From contig JAOKCF010000001.1 in assembly GCA_028245195.1 (NCBI GenBank), forward strand, positions 1-64,000: a stretch of DNA of 64,000 bases, given 5' to 3'. A program made the position numbers and the translations under genes. The notes under the pieces were generated by a model. It did not search any database. It had not been told where the DNA came from and saw nothing but the letters and a program-made list of their open reading frames with translations. Position 1 is the stretch's first letter, and each line of letters begins with the position of its first letter. Source of the DNA: Vicingaceae bacterium (GTDB lineage: Bacteria; Bacteroidota; Bacteroidia; Flavobacteriales_E; Vicingaceae). Below are positions 9,588 to 19,912 of the stretch, in pieces.

Positions 9588-11990
9588 TTATAACCTATTT
9601 TGCTCATCCTCTGAACCGGATTGTCTTCTACGCTTTTCTTTAACATCTTTTTGTCCAAAGGCATAACTCAAAAAAATGGTCACATTTCTACTGTCACTTC
9701 CTCCCGAACCAGATATACTAACTCCTGCGAAATCATTCTCTGCACGCCAAAAATTTGTAAAAAGTATATCATTAAAGGATAGTTTCCCGGTCCATTTTTT
9801 ATAACTTTTACTTGCGGCAATACTCAAGGCTCCCATACTTTTTGTTCTAAAAGTACCCCTCCAAATGGATGGGCTGCTGTACCATCCGCTAACTTCTAAT
9901 TTATAAGACTTCGGTAAGCTAAAGGTAGACGAACAAAAACCGCCATAAATAAACTGATCAATCGGAATGAAAGATGGATTATTCGCCGTAAAACTAGTGT
10001 AATAAGCATAAGAACTTAAGTATACATTCCACCATTCTTTTATTTTAAAAGGGTAGCTTAAACTAAAATTATATACTTGATTATCCGCCACATTCTGCGT
10101 CTGAATAAAACCTCTTGCTTCTCCATCTGCTTCTGTCACCTCTGCAAAAAAGTCTGATACATAAGAATAAGTAAGACTTGTGGTTAGGAGGTATTTATAG
10201 GTATTCGAAATTTTAATGTTCTCTGTAAACTGAGGTTGTAAAAAGGGATTCCCTTTTCTAAAGCTCAACTCATTTATTTGAGATTCGAATGGATTTAAAT
10301 TTTCATAGTTTGGACGAGCGATTCTTCTACTATAAACCAAGGCTAAGCTATTGTTATTATTTGGAGAATAGGATAAACCTCCTGAAGGAAACCAGTTTAA
10401 ATAGCTTCTATTTACCGTTTTATTGTCTTCTGGAGAAAAAGCAGTTAATACCCCATCAGAATTTGTATGTTCTGCTCTTAATCCAAATTGTAGATTAACT
10501 TTTTTTATGTTGAACTTGTAATTGAAATATCCAGCCATAATTCGTTCTTCGTAATCAAATGTATTAGAGCGATTTTCGTTTAAGGATTGTTGCCCATTTT
10601 CGATATTAAAAAAATTAAACGTATTATTAGTTTCTACTTGAGATATCTTAGCCCCAATACCCAATGTGCCTTTCAATAACTTTTGCTCATAATCCGTTTT
10701 CGTAGAGTAGACATCAATATTAATTGGCGTTTCCTGGAAGTTAACATTCTCACTAGTGATATTTTCATTATCGGGATTGACGTAAAAGTTCGGCTGAGAA
10801 GTTTCTTGTTCTTTTGAGAAATAAACGTAATCTAAATCCACACTAAACATGCGATCGTTTGTATCCTTGTACGTATAATTTACATTGGTAGTGATGTTAT
10901 AGGTCTCTGAATCATCTTTGTTTGGTGCTCTTAAAATACTGTCTACAGAACTACTGTTCTCTCCAAAAATATCTGTGTTTGAAATAGAAAATGCGTCTCT
11001 CACGTTTCTGCTTCCGTTTACACTTAAACTGATAGTACTAAAGTCAGACATGTAATAATCTCCGCCAACATTTAATCGATCATTTAGACTTGAATTTTCT
11101 GAATCTGTTTCTCCATCTAACACAATACCATTCTGAATTCTCTTAATGTCGAAGAATCCTGTACTTGTCCCATCGTAATGAGAAGCATTTCCAAAAAGAG
11201 CAAACTTTTTACTTCTGTGATTTACATTAAGTGTAGTGCTATTTCTAAAAAAATCACCATAAGTTAAAGAGTTAGTGACTGTCCCTTTTGTACCAAGTCC
11301 TTTTTCACGCTTTAAAACAATGTTTAAAATACCTGCGCTTCCAGCTGCATCGTATTTCGAGGAAGGTTGTGTAATGATCTCAATCTTGTCGATTTCTTCT
11401 GCTCGTAAACTTTTCAGATAGTTCGTAAGGTCTTGTCCTTGCAAATAGGATTGTTTACCATTTACATAAACGTTTATTCCCTCCTTTCCTTCTAAAATAA
11501 TGTTATCATCCCTATCAACTTGCAACCCAGGAGCCTTTCTCAGAAGCTCCACTCCATTGTCTCCGGTCGTAGATAGATTTTGAGAAACGTTAAATATCGT
11601 TTTATCAGCCTCTACTTGTATCATTGGCTTTTGGATTGTAATTGTAACCTCCCCTATTTCAGCACTAGTTTTATTAAGCGCCACTTTACCCAATATGCCT
11701 TTGTCTTTTGCTAAAGCAATTAAAACAGTTTTTCGCTGATAACCGATAAAGGTAACTACCAATCGATAATTGTTGTCATTCAAATTAACAAACCGAAACG
11801 TTCCATCTGCTCTTGTAGTCTCTACTTTTTGAACGGAACTGTCGGATTTAAATAACTGCAAGGTGGCAAAAGGAAGTCCGTCGCCTTTCTCATCTAGAAT
11901 AACGCCTTGAATAGATTGTGCACTAGAATACATTGAAAAGCTAAAGAATAGAAGGAATAATAAATTTTTCACCGTATTAATTTGAAACAA
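9588..11990 (-). CDS. Outer membrane beta-barrel / TonB-dependent receptor-like protein with carboxypeptidase-regulatory-like N-terminal domain
   Basis: Signal peptide, IQGVILDEKGDGLPFATLQL, plug-like and beta-barrel regions. Confidence 0.9.
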   Translation of the reverse strand: MFQINTVKNLLFLLFFSFSMYSSAQSIQGVILDEKGDGLPFATLQLFKSDSSVQKVETTRADGTFRFVNLNDNNYRLVVTFIGYQRKTVLIALAKDKGILGKVALNKTSAEIGEVTITIQKPMIQVEADKTIFNVSQNLSTTGDNGVELLRKAPGLQVDRDDNIILEGKEGINVYVNGKQSYLQGQDLTNYLKSLRAEEIDKIEIITQPSSKYDAAGSAGILNIVLKREKGLGTKGTVTNSLTYGDFFRNSTTLNVNHRSKKFALFGNASHYDGTSTGFFDIKRIQNGIVLDGETDSENSSLNDRLNVGGDYYMSDFSTISLSVNGSRNVRDAFSISNTDIFGENSSSVDSILRAPNKDDSETYNITTNVNYTYKDTNDRMFSVDLDYVYFSKEQETSQPNFYVNPDNENITSENVNFQETPINIDVYSTKTDYEQKLLKGTLGIGAKISQVETNNTFNFFNIENGQQSLNENRSNTFDYEERIMAGYFNYKFNIKKVNLQFGLRAEHTNSDGVLTAFSPEDNKTVNRSYLNWFPSGGLSYSPNNNNSLALVYSRRIARPNYENLNPFESQINELSFRKGNPFLQPQFTENIKISNTYKYLLTTSLTYSYVSDFFAEVTEADGEARGFIQTQNVADNQVYNFSLSYPFKIKEWWNVYLSSYAYYTSFTANNPSFIPIDQFIYGGFCSSTFSLPKSYKLEVSGWYSSPSIWRGTFRTKSMGALSIAASKSYKKWTGKLSFNDILFTNFWRAENDFAGVSISGSGGSDSRNVTIFLSYAFGQKDVKEKRRRQSGSEDEQNRL

Positions 11991-12393
11991 ACATGAACTT
12001 ATTTTTTAATTCAAATTCATTAAAAAATATAAATGGGGTTATCGCAAGATGAGCGGAATATACTCATTAGATTACAGGATACTAAATAAGCTTTCAGAAG
12101 GTTAATCACACCAAGAGCCTTTATAAGAGTGTCCTAAATAAAAAGAAGTTTACATAATAACGAGATAAAAATACCTTAAACCATTCATCATATTTTAGTA
12201 CCTTTTTATACCTAGTAGTATTAGTTTTAGCTAAAAGTATACGAAAACAAACTTTCAATTCGTTACTTAACCATCAACCACAAAACTTACGATTATGAAA
12301 AAATGGTGATGACTATTTAATTGATGTGCATTCAGAACAAATGTTTAAGGATAAGTACAAGCATAAAAACTGCAGTTTGCTTACTTTTCAATT

Positions 12394-12990
12394 ATGAAAA
12401 TAATCACTTTAATTTTCCTAGTGTGTTTTGTTTACATAACTGTTGGTTTTACACAGCAAAAATCAGCCGAAGTGTTCCAAAAAGAAACAAACGAACACTA
12501 CTCTGACGAAGAGAGTTCTCCTTTACTAAAAGAAGACCTGATCAACTTCAAGGGCTTAAGTTTTTATAAAATTGATTCGCAATTTATTGTTGTTGCAAAA
12601 ATTAATCGGATAGAAAAAATAAAACCGTTCAAAATGAAAACTACAACCGACCGAAGACCTGAATATGTGGTTTACGCGGTTGCTACTTTTGAATTAAACG
12701 ATGCAGAACACACCTTGAATATCTACAAAAGTTACGGTACAAGTAAACCTGAATATGAAGACTATCTTTTCCTCCCGTTTACTGATGAAACTTCAGGAAA
12801 TGATACATACGGCGGCGGACGTTTTATAGATTTGAGAATTGTGGAAGGAAGTGAAATGGTGATTGACTTTAACCAAGCATACAATCCTTACTGCGCATAC
12901 AATCATGGTTATAGCTGCCCTATTCCACCCAAAGAAAATCACTTAAAAACTCGAATTGAAGCAGGAGTAAAATACGTATCAAAAGACTAG
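12394..12990 (+). CDS. DUF1684 domain-containing protein
   Basis: GGGRFIDLRIVEG...IDFNQAYNPYCAYNHGYSCPIPPKENHL motif. Confidence 0.85.
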   Translation: MKIITLIFLVCFVYITVGFTQQKSAEVFQKETNEHYSDEESSPLLKEDLINFKGLSFYKIDSQFIVVAKINRIEKIKPFKMKTTTDRRPEYVVYAVATFELNDAEHTLNIYKSYGTSKPEYEDYLFLPFTDETSGNDTYGGGRFIDLRIVEGSEMVIDFNQAYNPYCAYNHGYSCPIPPKENHLKTRIEAGVKYVSKD

Positions 12991-13012
12991 ATAAATCACG
13001 AACTTTGACTCA

Positions 13013-13969
13013 ATGGAAAGTATTATCCAATCTTCTATTGAAAAGGCCTCAGCATTGCTAATCAACGGCGAAGTGATTGCCATTCCTACTGAAACGGTTT
13101 ATGGTTTAGCAGCTTCAATTGATTTCCCTCAAGCAATTAATTACATTTTCGAATTAAAAGGTAGGCCTAGAACCAATCCATTAATTGTACATGTAGCTAC
13201 TTTTGAACAGGCCGAAAAGCTATGTATGTCTTTCCCAGAACCTTTAAAAAAATTAGCCAATCAATTTTGGCCCGGTTCTCTTACAGTTGTTATACCTAAA
13301 TCAGAACTTGTTAGTGATCAAATTACGGCTGGTAAAAGTACCGTCGGTATTAGAATTCCGAACCATCCTGAATTGTTGAAATTATTAGAACAAACCGGAC
13401 CAATAGCTGCTCCTAGTGCCAACCCTTTCGAACGAATTAGCCCTACTACGGCAAAACATGTTGCGGATTACTTTCCGAAGGGATTAAAAATGGTATTAGA
13501 TGGTGGAGCTTGCCAAGCGGGCATAGAATCCACTATTGTTGGATTTGAAAATAACCAGGTTACCGTTTATCGCTTAGGAGCAATAAGCATTGAAGCAATT
13601 GAAAAAATAGTTGGAGAAGTTGCCTTTTTTGATTCCGAGAAAAGCCATTTTGTTACTCCAGGAATGTCCAAAAAACATTACGCGCCTAAGACAAAAACAA
13701 TTGTCACGGAAAACATAGAAGACTTTGTTAGCAAGCATTCTACTTCAAAAATTGGAATAATTGTATTTGAGAAGTCTTCAGGCACAACGGTTTCTAAAGA
13801 GGTTATCCTATCCCCTTCAGGAAGTTTGCATGAAGCTGCACAACGGATTTACCTCACGCTGCACGAATTTGATCAATTAGACTTAGACTGCATTGTGATA
13901 GAACCTCTGCCAAACCAAGGATTAGGAAGGTCAATTAATGATCGGTTAAGCAGAGCTGTGCATGGGTAA
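13013..13969 (+). CDS. L-threonylcarbamoyladenylate synthase (Sua5/YwlC/YrdC family)
   Basis: IPTETVYGLA, KGRPRTNPLIVH, APSANPFERISPTTA, long C-terminal Sua5 domain. Confidence 0.95.
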   Translation: MESIIQSSIEKASALLINGEVIAIPTETVYGLAASIDFPQAINYIFELKGRPRTNPLIVHVATFEQAEKLCMSFPEPLKKLANQFWPGSLTVVIPKSELVSDQITAGKSTVGIRIPNHPELLKLLEQTGPIAAPSANPFERISPTTAKHVADYFPKGLKMVLDGGACQAGIESTIVGFENNQVTVYRLGAISIEAIEKIVGEVAFFDSEKSHFVTPGMSKKHYAPKTKTIVTENIEDFVSKHSTSKIGIIVFEKSSGTTVSKEVILSPSGSLHEAAQRIYLTLHEFDQLDLDCIVIEPLPNQGLGRSINDRLSRAVHG

Positions 13970-14026
13970 TTGGTGCTTTTAAAAAAAAATTTTATTTAAA
14001 AAATGAACCTCATTGAACCTAAAACC

Positions 14027-14038
14027 TGACAAATGTCA
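14027..14038. promoter_or_regulatory. Perfect palindrome TGACA-AA-TGTCA upstream of CBS gene
   Basis: 12-bp dyad, 55 bp upstream of ATG 14093. Confidence 0.45.
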
Positions 14039-14092
14039 TAGCAATTACTTCACTTAATTCTGACCTTTAGATTGAATTTAAAAACCAATTCA

Positions 14093-14512
14093 ATGAAAAA
14101 AAGATAAGCTGTAAGCAACATTATAAAAAGAGATTTGTGGGCTGACGTGAATCAAAGTAACCTCAGTGAAGCCAAATCTATAATGGAAGAAAAAAAGATG
14201 CGACACTTGCCAATAGTAAAAGGAGAGAAGTTAGTAGGCAAGATTAGTTTGACTGACATTCACAGAATTAGTTTCGGGGCAAATTATAATCAAGCTGAAC
14301 AGGTCGACTCTGCTATATTTAAAAGTTTAACCTTAGGGCAGGTAATGAAGTCTGACCCAACAACAATTAACTCAAACACTACCATTAAAGTAGTAGCTGT
14401 AACGCTTGCAAAAGAAGAGTTCCACGCACTTCCTATTGTTGACGAATCAAACAAACTAGAAGGTATTGTAACGACAACAGATTTAGTAAACTATTTAATT
14501 GACCAGTATTAA
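14093..14512 (+). pseudogene. CBS-domain protein with in-frame TAA at codon 5 (14105-14107)
   Basis: Frame reads MKKR*AVSNIIKRDLWADVNQSNLSEAKSIMEEKKMRHLPIVKGEKLVGKISLTDI; CBS domains otherwise open to 14512; may re-initiate at TTG 14135. Confidence 0.6.
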
Positions 14513-14534
14513 ACCAACCTCAATTAAACTTGAT

Positions 14535-14566
14535 GAAGCCCTTTTGTTAATTCGAAGGGGCTTTTT
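14535..14566. terminator. Putative rho-independent terminator
   Basis: aagccctt...aaggggctttttat hairpin between convergent genes. Confidence 0.6.
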
Positions 14567-14592
14567 ATATTTTGTAAAAAAGTATAGCCCGC

Positions 14593-15786
14593 TTACTTCA
14601 GCAAAATAGAACTATCACCATAACTTAAAAAACGAAAATCGTTGTTTAATGCGTAATCGTAAACCTTGTGCCAATCTTCTCCGATCCAAGAAGAAACTAA
14701 GGCTAACAGAGTGCTTTTAGGCTGATGAAAATTCGTAATTAACCCGTTAATGGCTTTCCATTCGTAACCGGGCATAATGAACAAGGCAGAATGAAAATCT
14801 ATCTTGATTTCTCCGGATTTTTCCAACACTTGTACCAAGAAGTGACAAGCTTCTTTCCAACTCAACTCTTTAGGTAATTGATAAGCATCTTCTTGAGTAA
14901 CCAAGTTTTCATTCAGATTACCTGTATATTTCATTTTAACTGCTATCCAATACAAACTTTCTAAGGATCGAAGACTAGTAGTTCCAACACAAATTATTTT
15001 ATCCTGCTTCAACGCCAATTGTTCAATAGTAGCTTTGTCAATTACAATACGCTCTTGATGCATATCGTGATCCACTAGTTTATCTGCTTTAACAGAACGA
15101 AAAGTTCCTGCTCCCACAAATAATGTCAGGTAAGCTAAATCAATACCACTCTGCTGCAAATCTTCAAGCTGACTATCTAGGAAGTGCAAACCTGCGGTTG
15201 GAGCAGCGACAGCACCTTCATTCTTGGCATAAACTGTTTGGTAATTCTCTTGATCGGCCAATTCAGTTTTTCGATTCAAGTATGGCGGAAGTGGAATCTC
15301 TCCAGCCTCATTCAATATCTCTGAAAATTCAATACCACCATCCCATTCAAAATAAATGACCACATTGGTTGCTCTTTTTTCCGAAATTCTAGCTCTTAAA
15401 ATAGTTCCTGCAATTGCCAATTCTAAAACTTCTCCGTCCTTAAATCGTTTGAGGTTCCCTACTAAACATTGCCATTTACATTCTCGCTTAGCAGTAAGAG
15501 CCTGTTCAACAGTTTGTTCAAATGGCTCCAAACAAAATATTTCAATTTTTGCCCCAGTCTTTCTTTGAAAATATAGCCTTGCAGCTAGCACTTTAGTATC
15601 ATTAAAAACTAGAATCGAACCTTCTGGTAAATGTGCTCTTAAATTTGAAAATACATCTGTTTCGATCGCACCATTTTTATATGTTAACAGCTTAGATAAA
15701 TTACGATTTTTCAACGGGTACTTGGCTATTCGCTCATCCGGTAAATCATAAAAAAATTCCTTTGATTGTAATTGCTCTCGATTCAT
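14593..15786 (-). CDS. queA: S-adenosylmethionine:tRNA ribosyltransferase-isomerase (QueA)
   Basis: LVFNDTKVLAARL, GAVAAPTAGLHF, TNFHQPKSTLL. Confidence 0.95.
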   Translation of the reverse strand: MNREQLQSKEFFYDLPDERIAKYPLKNRNLSKLLTYKNGAIETDVFSNLRAHLPEGSILVFNDTKVLAARLYFQRKTGAKIEIFCLEPFEQTVEQALTAKRECKWQCLVGNLKRFKDGEVLELAIAGTILRARISEKRATNVVIYFEWDGGIEFSEILNEAGEIPLPPYLNRKTELADQENYQTVYAKNEGAVAAPTAGLHFLDSQLEDLQQSGIDLAYLTLFVGAGTFRSVKADKLVDHDMHQERIVIDKATIEQLALKQDKIICVGTTSLRSLESLYWIAVKMKYTGNLNENLVTQEDAYQLPKELSWKEACHFLVQVLEKSGEIKIDFHSALFIMPGYEWKAINGLITNFHQPKSTLLALVSSWIGEDWHKVYDYALNNDFRFLSYGDSSILLK

Positions 15787-15922
15787 GAATGCAAAAATAA
15801 GGGCTATAGTCCATATTCTAGTCTTCGAGTATTAGACTATGGTATTTACCTGTTAAACAGCATAATTTTAATACTACATAATCGCTTAATACCTACTTTT
15901 ACCATGTATTAAATAAAAAATC

Positions 15923-16455
15923 ATGTTTAACCCTTGGCACGATGTTCACATCGGAAAAACTCACCAGAAACGGTAACTGGAATCATTGAAATTCCTAAAA
16001 ATAGCAGAGCTAAATACGAATTAGATAAAGACTCTGGATTATTAATCTTGGATAGGGTTTTATACTCTTCTATTAACTACCCTTCAAACTATAGTATCAT
16101 ACCTCAAACCTATTGTGATGATGGCGACCCATTAGTTATCTTAGTTTTATCTCTAATAGAAATTGTGCTAATGTGCTTGGTTGAACCAAGGCCAATTGGT
16201 GTTATAAAAATGTTAGATGAAGGAGAAAGCTATGATAAAATGATTGCTGTTGCAGTGAATGACATGAGTGTTGGACACATCCAAGATGTTTCGGAATTAC
16301 CTAATCATTCCATCAAAGAACTTAGGAGCTTTTTTGAAGACTACAAAAAATTAGAGAAGAAAGAAGTAATTTTAGAAGAGTTTCAAGGAGCTAGTGCAGC
16401 GAGGGAAGTCATCGAAAAAAGTATCTTAGATTATAAAAAATTGATGAGCAAGTAA
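15923..16455 (+). pseudogene. ppa: Soluble inorganic pyrophosphatase, frameshifted near N-terminus
   Basis: ATG 15923 gives MFNPWHDVHIGK then goes out of frame; remainder PETVTGIIEIPKNSRAKYELDK is in another frame (junction at A5 run 15955-15959); DGDPLV replaces DGDPLD. Confidence 0.75.
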
Positions 16456-16484
16456 GAAATTACTTCAACATTTTTAAAACAAAA

Positions 16485-16513
16485 AAAGGCTCGCCTTAAT
16501 TGGCAAGCCTTTT
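16485..16513. terminator. Bidirectional hairpin terminator between ppa remnant and nqrF
   Basis: aaaaggctcgcc ttaatt ggcaagcctttt. Confidence 0.75.
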
Positions 16514-16537
16514 CTTGTTTGATTCGTTTTATATCTC

Positions 16538-17845
16538 TTATCCGCCGAAATCATCGAATGATACATTCTCTTCAGGAACTCCCCAATCGTCACACATTTT
16601 GAGAACCGCTTGGTTCATCATTGGCGGACCGCAGAAATAATATTCAATATCTTCAGGTGCATCATGCTTCGATAAATAATTATCGATAACAGATTGATGA
16701 ACGAATCCTACGAATCCGTCTCCTTCAGCTTCCATGTTATCCATCACTTTCCAATTATCTACTTCCATTGGTTCAGAAAGAACCATGTAAAATTTGAAAT
16801 TTGGAAAATCCTTTTCTAATGATCTAAAATGCTCAATGTAAAACAATTCTCTTTTTGATCGACCACCATACCAGTATGATACTTTTCTTCCAGATTTGAT
16901 TGTTCTAAATAAATGATATAAGTGAGAACGCATAGGAGCCATTCCTGCACCACCTCCAATATATAACATTTCAGCATCAGTCTCTTTAATGAAGAATTCT
17001 CCATAAGGTCCTGAAACAGTCACTTTATCATCTTTCTTCTGATTGTAGATATAGGAAGAAGCAACACCCGGATTCACATTCATCCAGCCATTCTTTTCTC
17101 TATCCCAAGGTGGAGTTGCAATACGTACATTCAACATAATTCTTCTTCCCTCAGCAGGATACGAAGCCATAGAATATGCTCTTTCCACTAAATCATTATT
17201 TTTCATTTGCAATGGCCACAAGTTAAACTTGTCCCACTCTGCCTTAAACTTGTCTGGCTCTCCAGGATGTTCTTCTGGGTGCGCGGTGATATCAATATCC
17301 TTAAAGTCTACTACTGTTTTTGGAATTTCAATCTGAATGTAACCTCCAGCCTTATAATCCATATCTTCAGGTAATTCAACTATGAATTCCTTAATAAACG
17401 AAGCAACAGAATAATTTGATACAACAGTAGCTTTCCATTTCTTAATTCCAAACACCTCCTCTGGAACTTCAACCACCATATCTTCTTTCACCTTCACTTG
17501 ACAACCTAATCTCCAGTTATCAGCAATTTCTTTTCTTGAAAAATATGGCTTTTCAGTTGGTAAAATTTCTCCACCTCCACTGGTTACTTGACACTTACAC
17601 ATGGCACAGGTACCACCTCCACCACATGCTGATGGAAGAAATATTTTTTCACTACTTAACGTAGAAAGTAAGGTACTACCAGCTTGAACTTGTACGTTCT
17701 TCTCTCCGTTAATAGTTAAAGAGACAGGCCCTGAATTTGTAAGTTTCGCCTTCGCCCAAAGCAAAAGACTTACTAATAATAACATAACTGATAATACTAC
17801 GGCTACTGCCGCTCCTACTGTTACTGTATTTAATGCTAAAATCAT
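16538..17845 (-). CDS. nqrF: Na+-translocating NADH:quinone reductase subunit F
   Basis: 2Fe-2S motif CGGGGTCAMCKC, FAD/NAD domains. Confidence 0.96.
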   Translation of the reverse strand: MILALNTVTVGAAVAVVLSVMLLLVSLLLWAKAKLTNSGPVSLTINGEKNVQVQAGSTLLSTLSSEKIFLPSACGGGGTCAMCKCQVTSGGGEILPTEKPYFSRKEIADNWRLGCQVKVKEDMVVEVPEEVFGIKKWKATVVSNYSVASFIKEFIVELPEDMDYKAGGYIQIEIPKTVVDFKDIDITAHPEEHPGEPDKFKAEWDKFNLWPLQMKNNDLVERAYSMASYPAEGRRIMLNVRIATPPWDREKNGWMNVNPGVASSYIYNQKKDDKVTVSGPYGEFFIKETDAEMLYIGGGAGMAPMRSHLYHLFRTIKSGRKVSYWYGGRSKRELFYIEHFRSLEKDFPNFKFYMVLSEPMEVDNWKVMDNMEAEGDGFVGFVHQSVIDNYLSKHDAPEDIEYYFCGPPMMNQAVLKMCDDWGVPEENVSFDDFGG

Positions 17846-17864
17846 CTTCTTATAATTCTTTTAA

Positions 17865-18479
17865 TTACAATTCAATTCCCATAAAACTCATAAACGCCAT
17901 TCCCATCAACCCTGTGATGATAAATGTAATTCCTAAGCCTCTTAATGGAGCAGGAACTTTTGAGTATCTAATTTTTTCTCTAATCGCTGCGATGGCTACA
18001 ATTGCTAAAAACCAACCAACTCCTGATCCTAAGCCAAACACTGTAGCTTCTGCAATGTTCGCATACTGTCTTTCTTGCATGAATAGAGATCCACCTAAAA
18101 TAGAACAGTTTACAGCAATTAATGGCAAAAAGATTCCCAAAGCACCGTAAAGCGCAGGAGCATACTTTTCTACCGCCATTTCAACTAACTGTACCATAGA
18201 AGCGATAACTGCTATAAACATAATAAAGCTTAAGAAACTTAAATCTACATCAGCAAAGTCTGCATCTAACCAAACAAGTGCTCCTTCTTTCAAAACATAA
18301 TTCTCTAACAAATAGTTAATCGGCACTGTAATTCCTAAAACAAAAATTACTGCTGCTCCAAGACCTACTCCAGTTTTCACTGTTTTAGAAACAGCCAAAT
18401 AAGAACACATTCCTAAGAAATAAGCGAAAATCATATTGTCGATAAAAATCGACTTAATAAATATATTTACGTATTCCAT
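17865..18479 (-). CDS. nqrE: Na+-translocating NADH:quinone reductase subunit E
   Basis: Family similarity and operon order. Confidence 0.95.
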   Translation of the reverse strand: MEYVNIFIKSIFIDNMIFAYFLGMCSYLAVSKTVKTGVGLGAAVIFVLGITVPINYLLENYVLKEGALVWLDADFADVDLSFLSFIMFIAVIASMVQLVEMAVEKYAPALYGALGIFLPLIAVNCSILGGSLFMQERQYANIAEATVFGLGSGVGWFLAIVAIAAIREKIRYSKVPAPLRGLGITFIITGLMGMAFMSFMGIEL

Positions 18480-18484
18480 CTTTA

Positions 18485-19162
18485 TTAATTTTCTTCGATT
18501 AGTTTCGTATTTCTAGAACGTTGAACCCAAATAATGATTCCAACAGTGATCAATGCCATTGGAGGCAATATCATTAAACCATTGTTAAAATATCCGAAAT
18601 CATAAAAAGCATCCGGTATTACTTGAAAACCGTATAGTTTACCTGAACCAAATAGCTCTCTAACAACTGCCACAGCAATAAGAATCCATCCGTAACCTGC
18701 TGCATTACCTACTGCGTCTAAAAATGAAGGCCAAGGTTTGTTTGCTAAAGCAAATGCTTCTAGACGTCCCATAATAATACAGTTGGTAATTATCAAACCA
18801 ACAAATACTGAAAGTTGCTTACTCACGTCATACATGTATGCCTTCAAAACTTGATCTACTAAGATTACCAATGCTGCGACTATTACTAATTGCACAATAA
18901 TCCTAACCCTTGATGGAATCAAATTTCTCAACAAGGAAACGATTAAATTCGCTCCAATCATTACTACTAATACTGACAATGACATTACAACTGCCTGCTT
19001 TACCTGAACGGTAATGGCTAAAGCAGAACAAATACCAAGTACTTGAATAGTAATTGGGTTGTCATCATTTAAAGGATCTGATAAAAGTCTTTTATTATTT
19101 GAGGAGAATAACGGCTCTTTTGGTTCTTTTACAATTGCTGTTGTTTCTGCTGTTTCACTCAT
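18485..19162 (-). CDS. nqrD: Na+-translocating NADH:quinone reductase subunit D
   Basis: Family similarity and operon order. Confidence 0.95.
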   Translation of the reverse strand: MSETAETTAIVKEPKEPLFSSNNKRLLSDPLNDDNPITIQVLGICSALAITVQVKQAVVMSLSVLVVMIGANLIVSLLRNLIPSRVRIIVQLVIVAALVILVDQVLKAYMYDVSKQLSVFVGLIITNCIIMGRLEAFALANKPWPSFLDAVGNAAGYGWILIAVAVVRELFGSGKLYGFQVIPDAFYDFGYFNNGLMILPPMALITVGIIIWVQRSRNTKLIEEN

Positions 19163-19181
19163 AGCTTAGTCGTTTTTTAAA

Positions 19182-19901
19182 TTATAAAGCAGCTTTTTGG
19201 TTGCCTTTGAAATAAGGTACATAAACATTCAAGGTTCTTTCCATCATCTCGCCTACTCCTTTAGAAGTTATAGTTCCTCCTGAAATTCCATCAACCATGT
19301 GACTTTTGCCTTCTACATCTGCTCCACCTTTTACAACTTCAACAGAAACATATTCAGAACCATCAAAAATTGTTTTCCCAATGAATTTACCTTGAAAAAA
19401 TGGCTGATTAATTTCTGCTCCCAATCCTGGAGTTTCTGTTTTGTGATCGAAAGTTGCACCATAAATTGTATTCATGTCACCTTCAAACGCAACGAAACCC
19501 CAAATAGGGCCCCATAGACCGTTTCCTGCCATAGGTACAATGTATTTTCTAGCGCCATTTTCTTCAAAAACAAATAGAGGATAGTTCCTTTTTTCGATAG
19601 CGAGGGTTTTGAATTCTTTTACTACATCAATGTCAAAAGCATTTAAACCTTCAGGAGAAACGATATTGCCATCATTATCCAACATTACCTGTTCTACAAT
19701 ATACTGCTCAAACTTGGCTCCTGCCTCTTCAGGTGTAGCCTCGATTTTTACAGAAGCTAGAATGTTCTGCATTTTTTCTAATCGTACATTTTCTTTTTGC
19801 AAAGGTTTTAACCCTTCAGCTACAAAAGCCAAAGATGCTCCAACTACTATGACTAGAATTGCTGAAAAAGTGAATGTATATGAATTTTTATTTACGTCCA
19901 T
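19182..19901 (-). CDS. nqrC: Na+-translocating NADH:quinone reductase subunit C
   Basis: FMN-attachment-type SGGTITSKGV motif. Confidence 0.95.
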   Translation of the reverse strand: MDVNKNSYTFTFSAILVIVVGASLAFVAEGLKPLQKENVRLEKMQNILASVKIEATPEEAGAKFEQYIVEQVMLDNDGNIVSPEGLNAFDIDVVKEFKTLAIEKRNYPLFVFEENGARKYIVPMAGNGLWGPIWGFVAFEGDMNTIYGATFDHKTETPGLGAEINQPFFQGKFIGKTIFDGSEYVSVEVVKGGADVEGKSHMVDGISGGTITSKGVGEMMERTLNVYVPYFKGNQKAAL

Positions 19902-19912
19902 TTCTTTAAATA

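Noticed and set aside
12295-12393. Short ATG-containing stretch (atgaaaaaatggtgatgac...) upstream of the DUF1684 gene as a gene
   Set aside because: Stops immediately; only a ~30-aa alternative frame without recognisable similarity.
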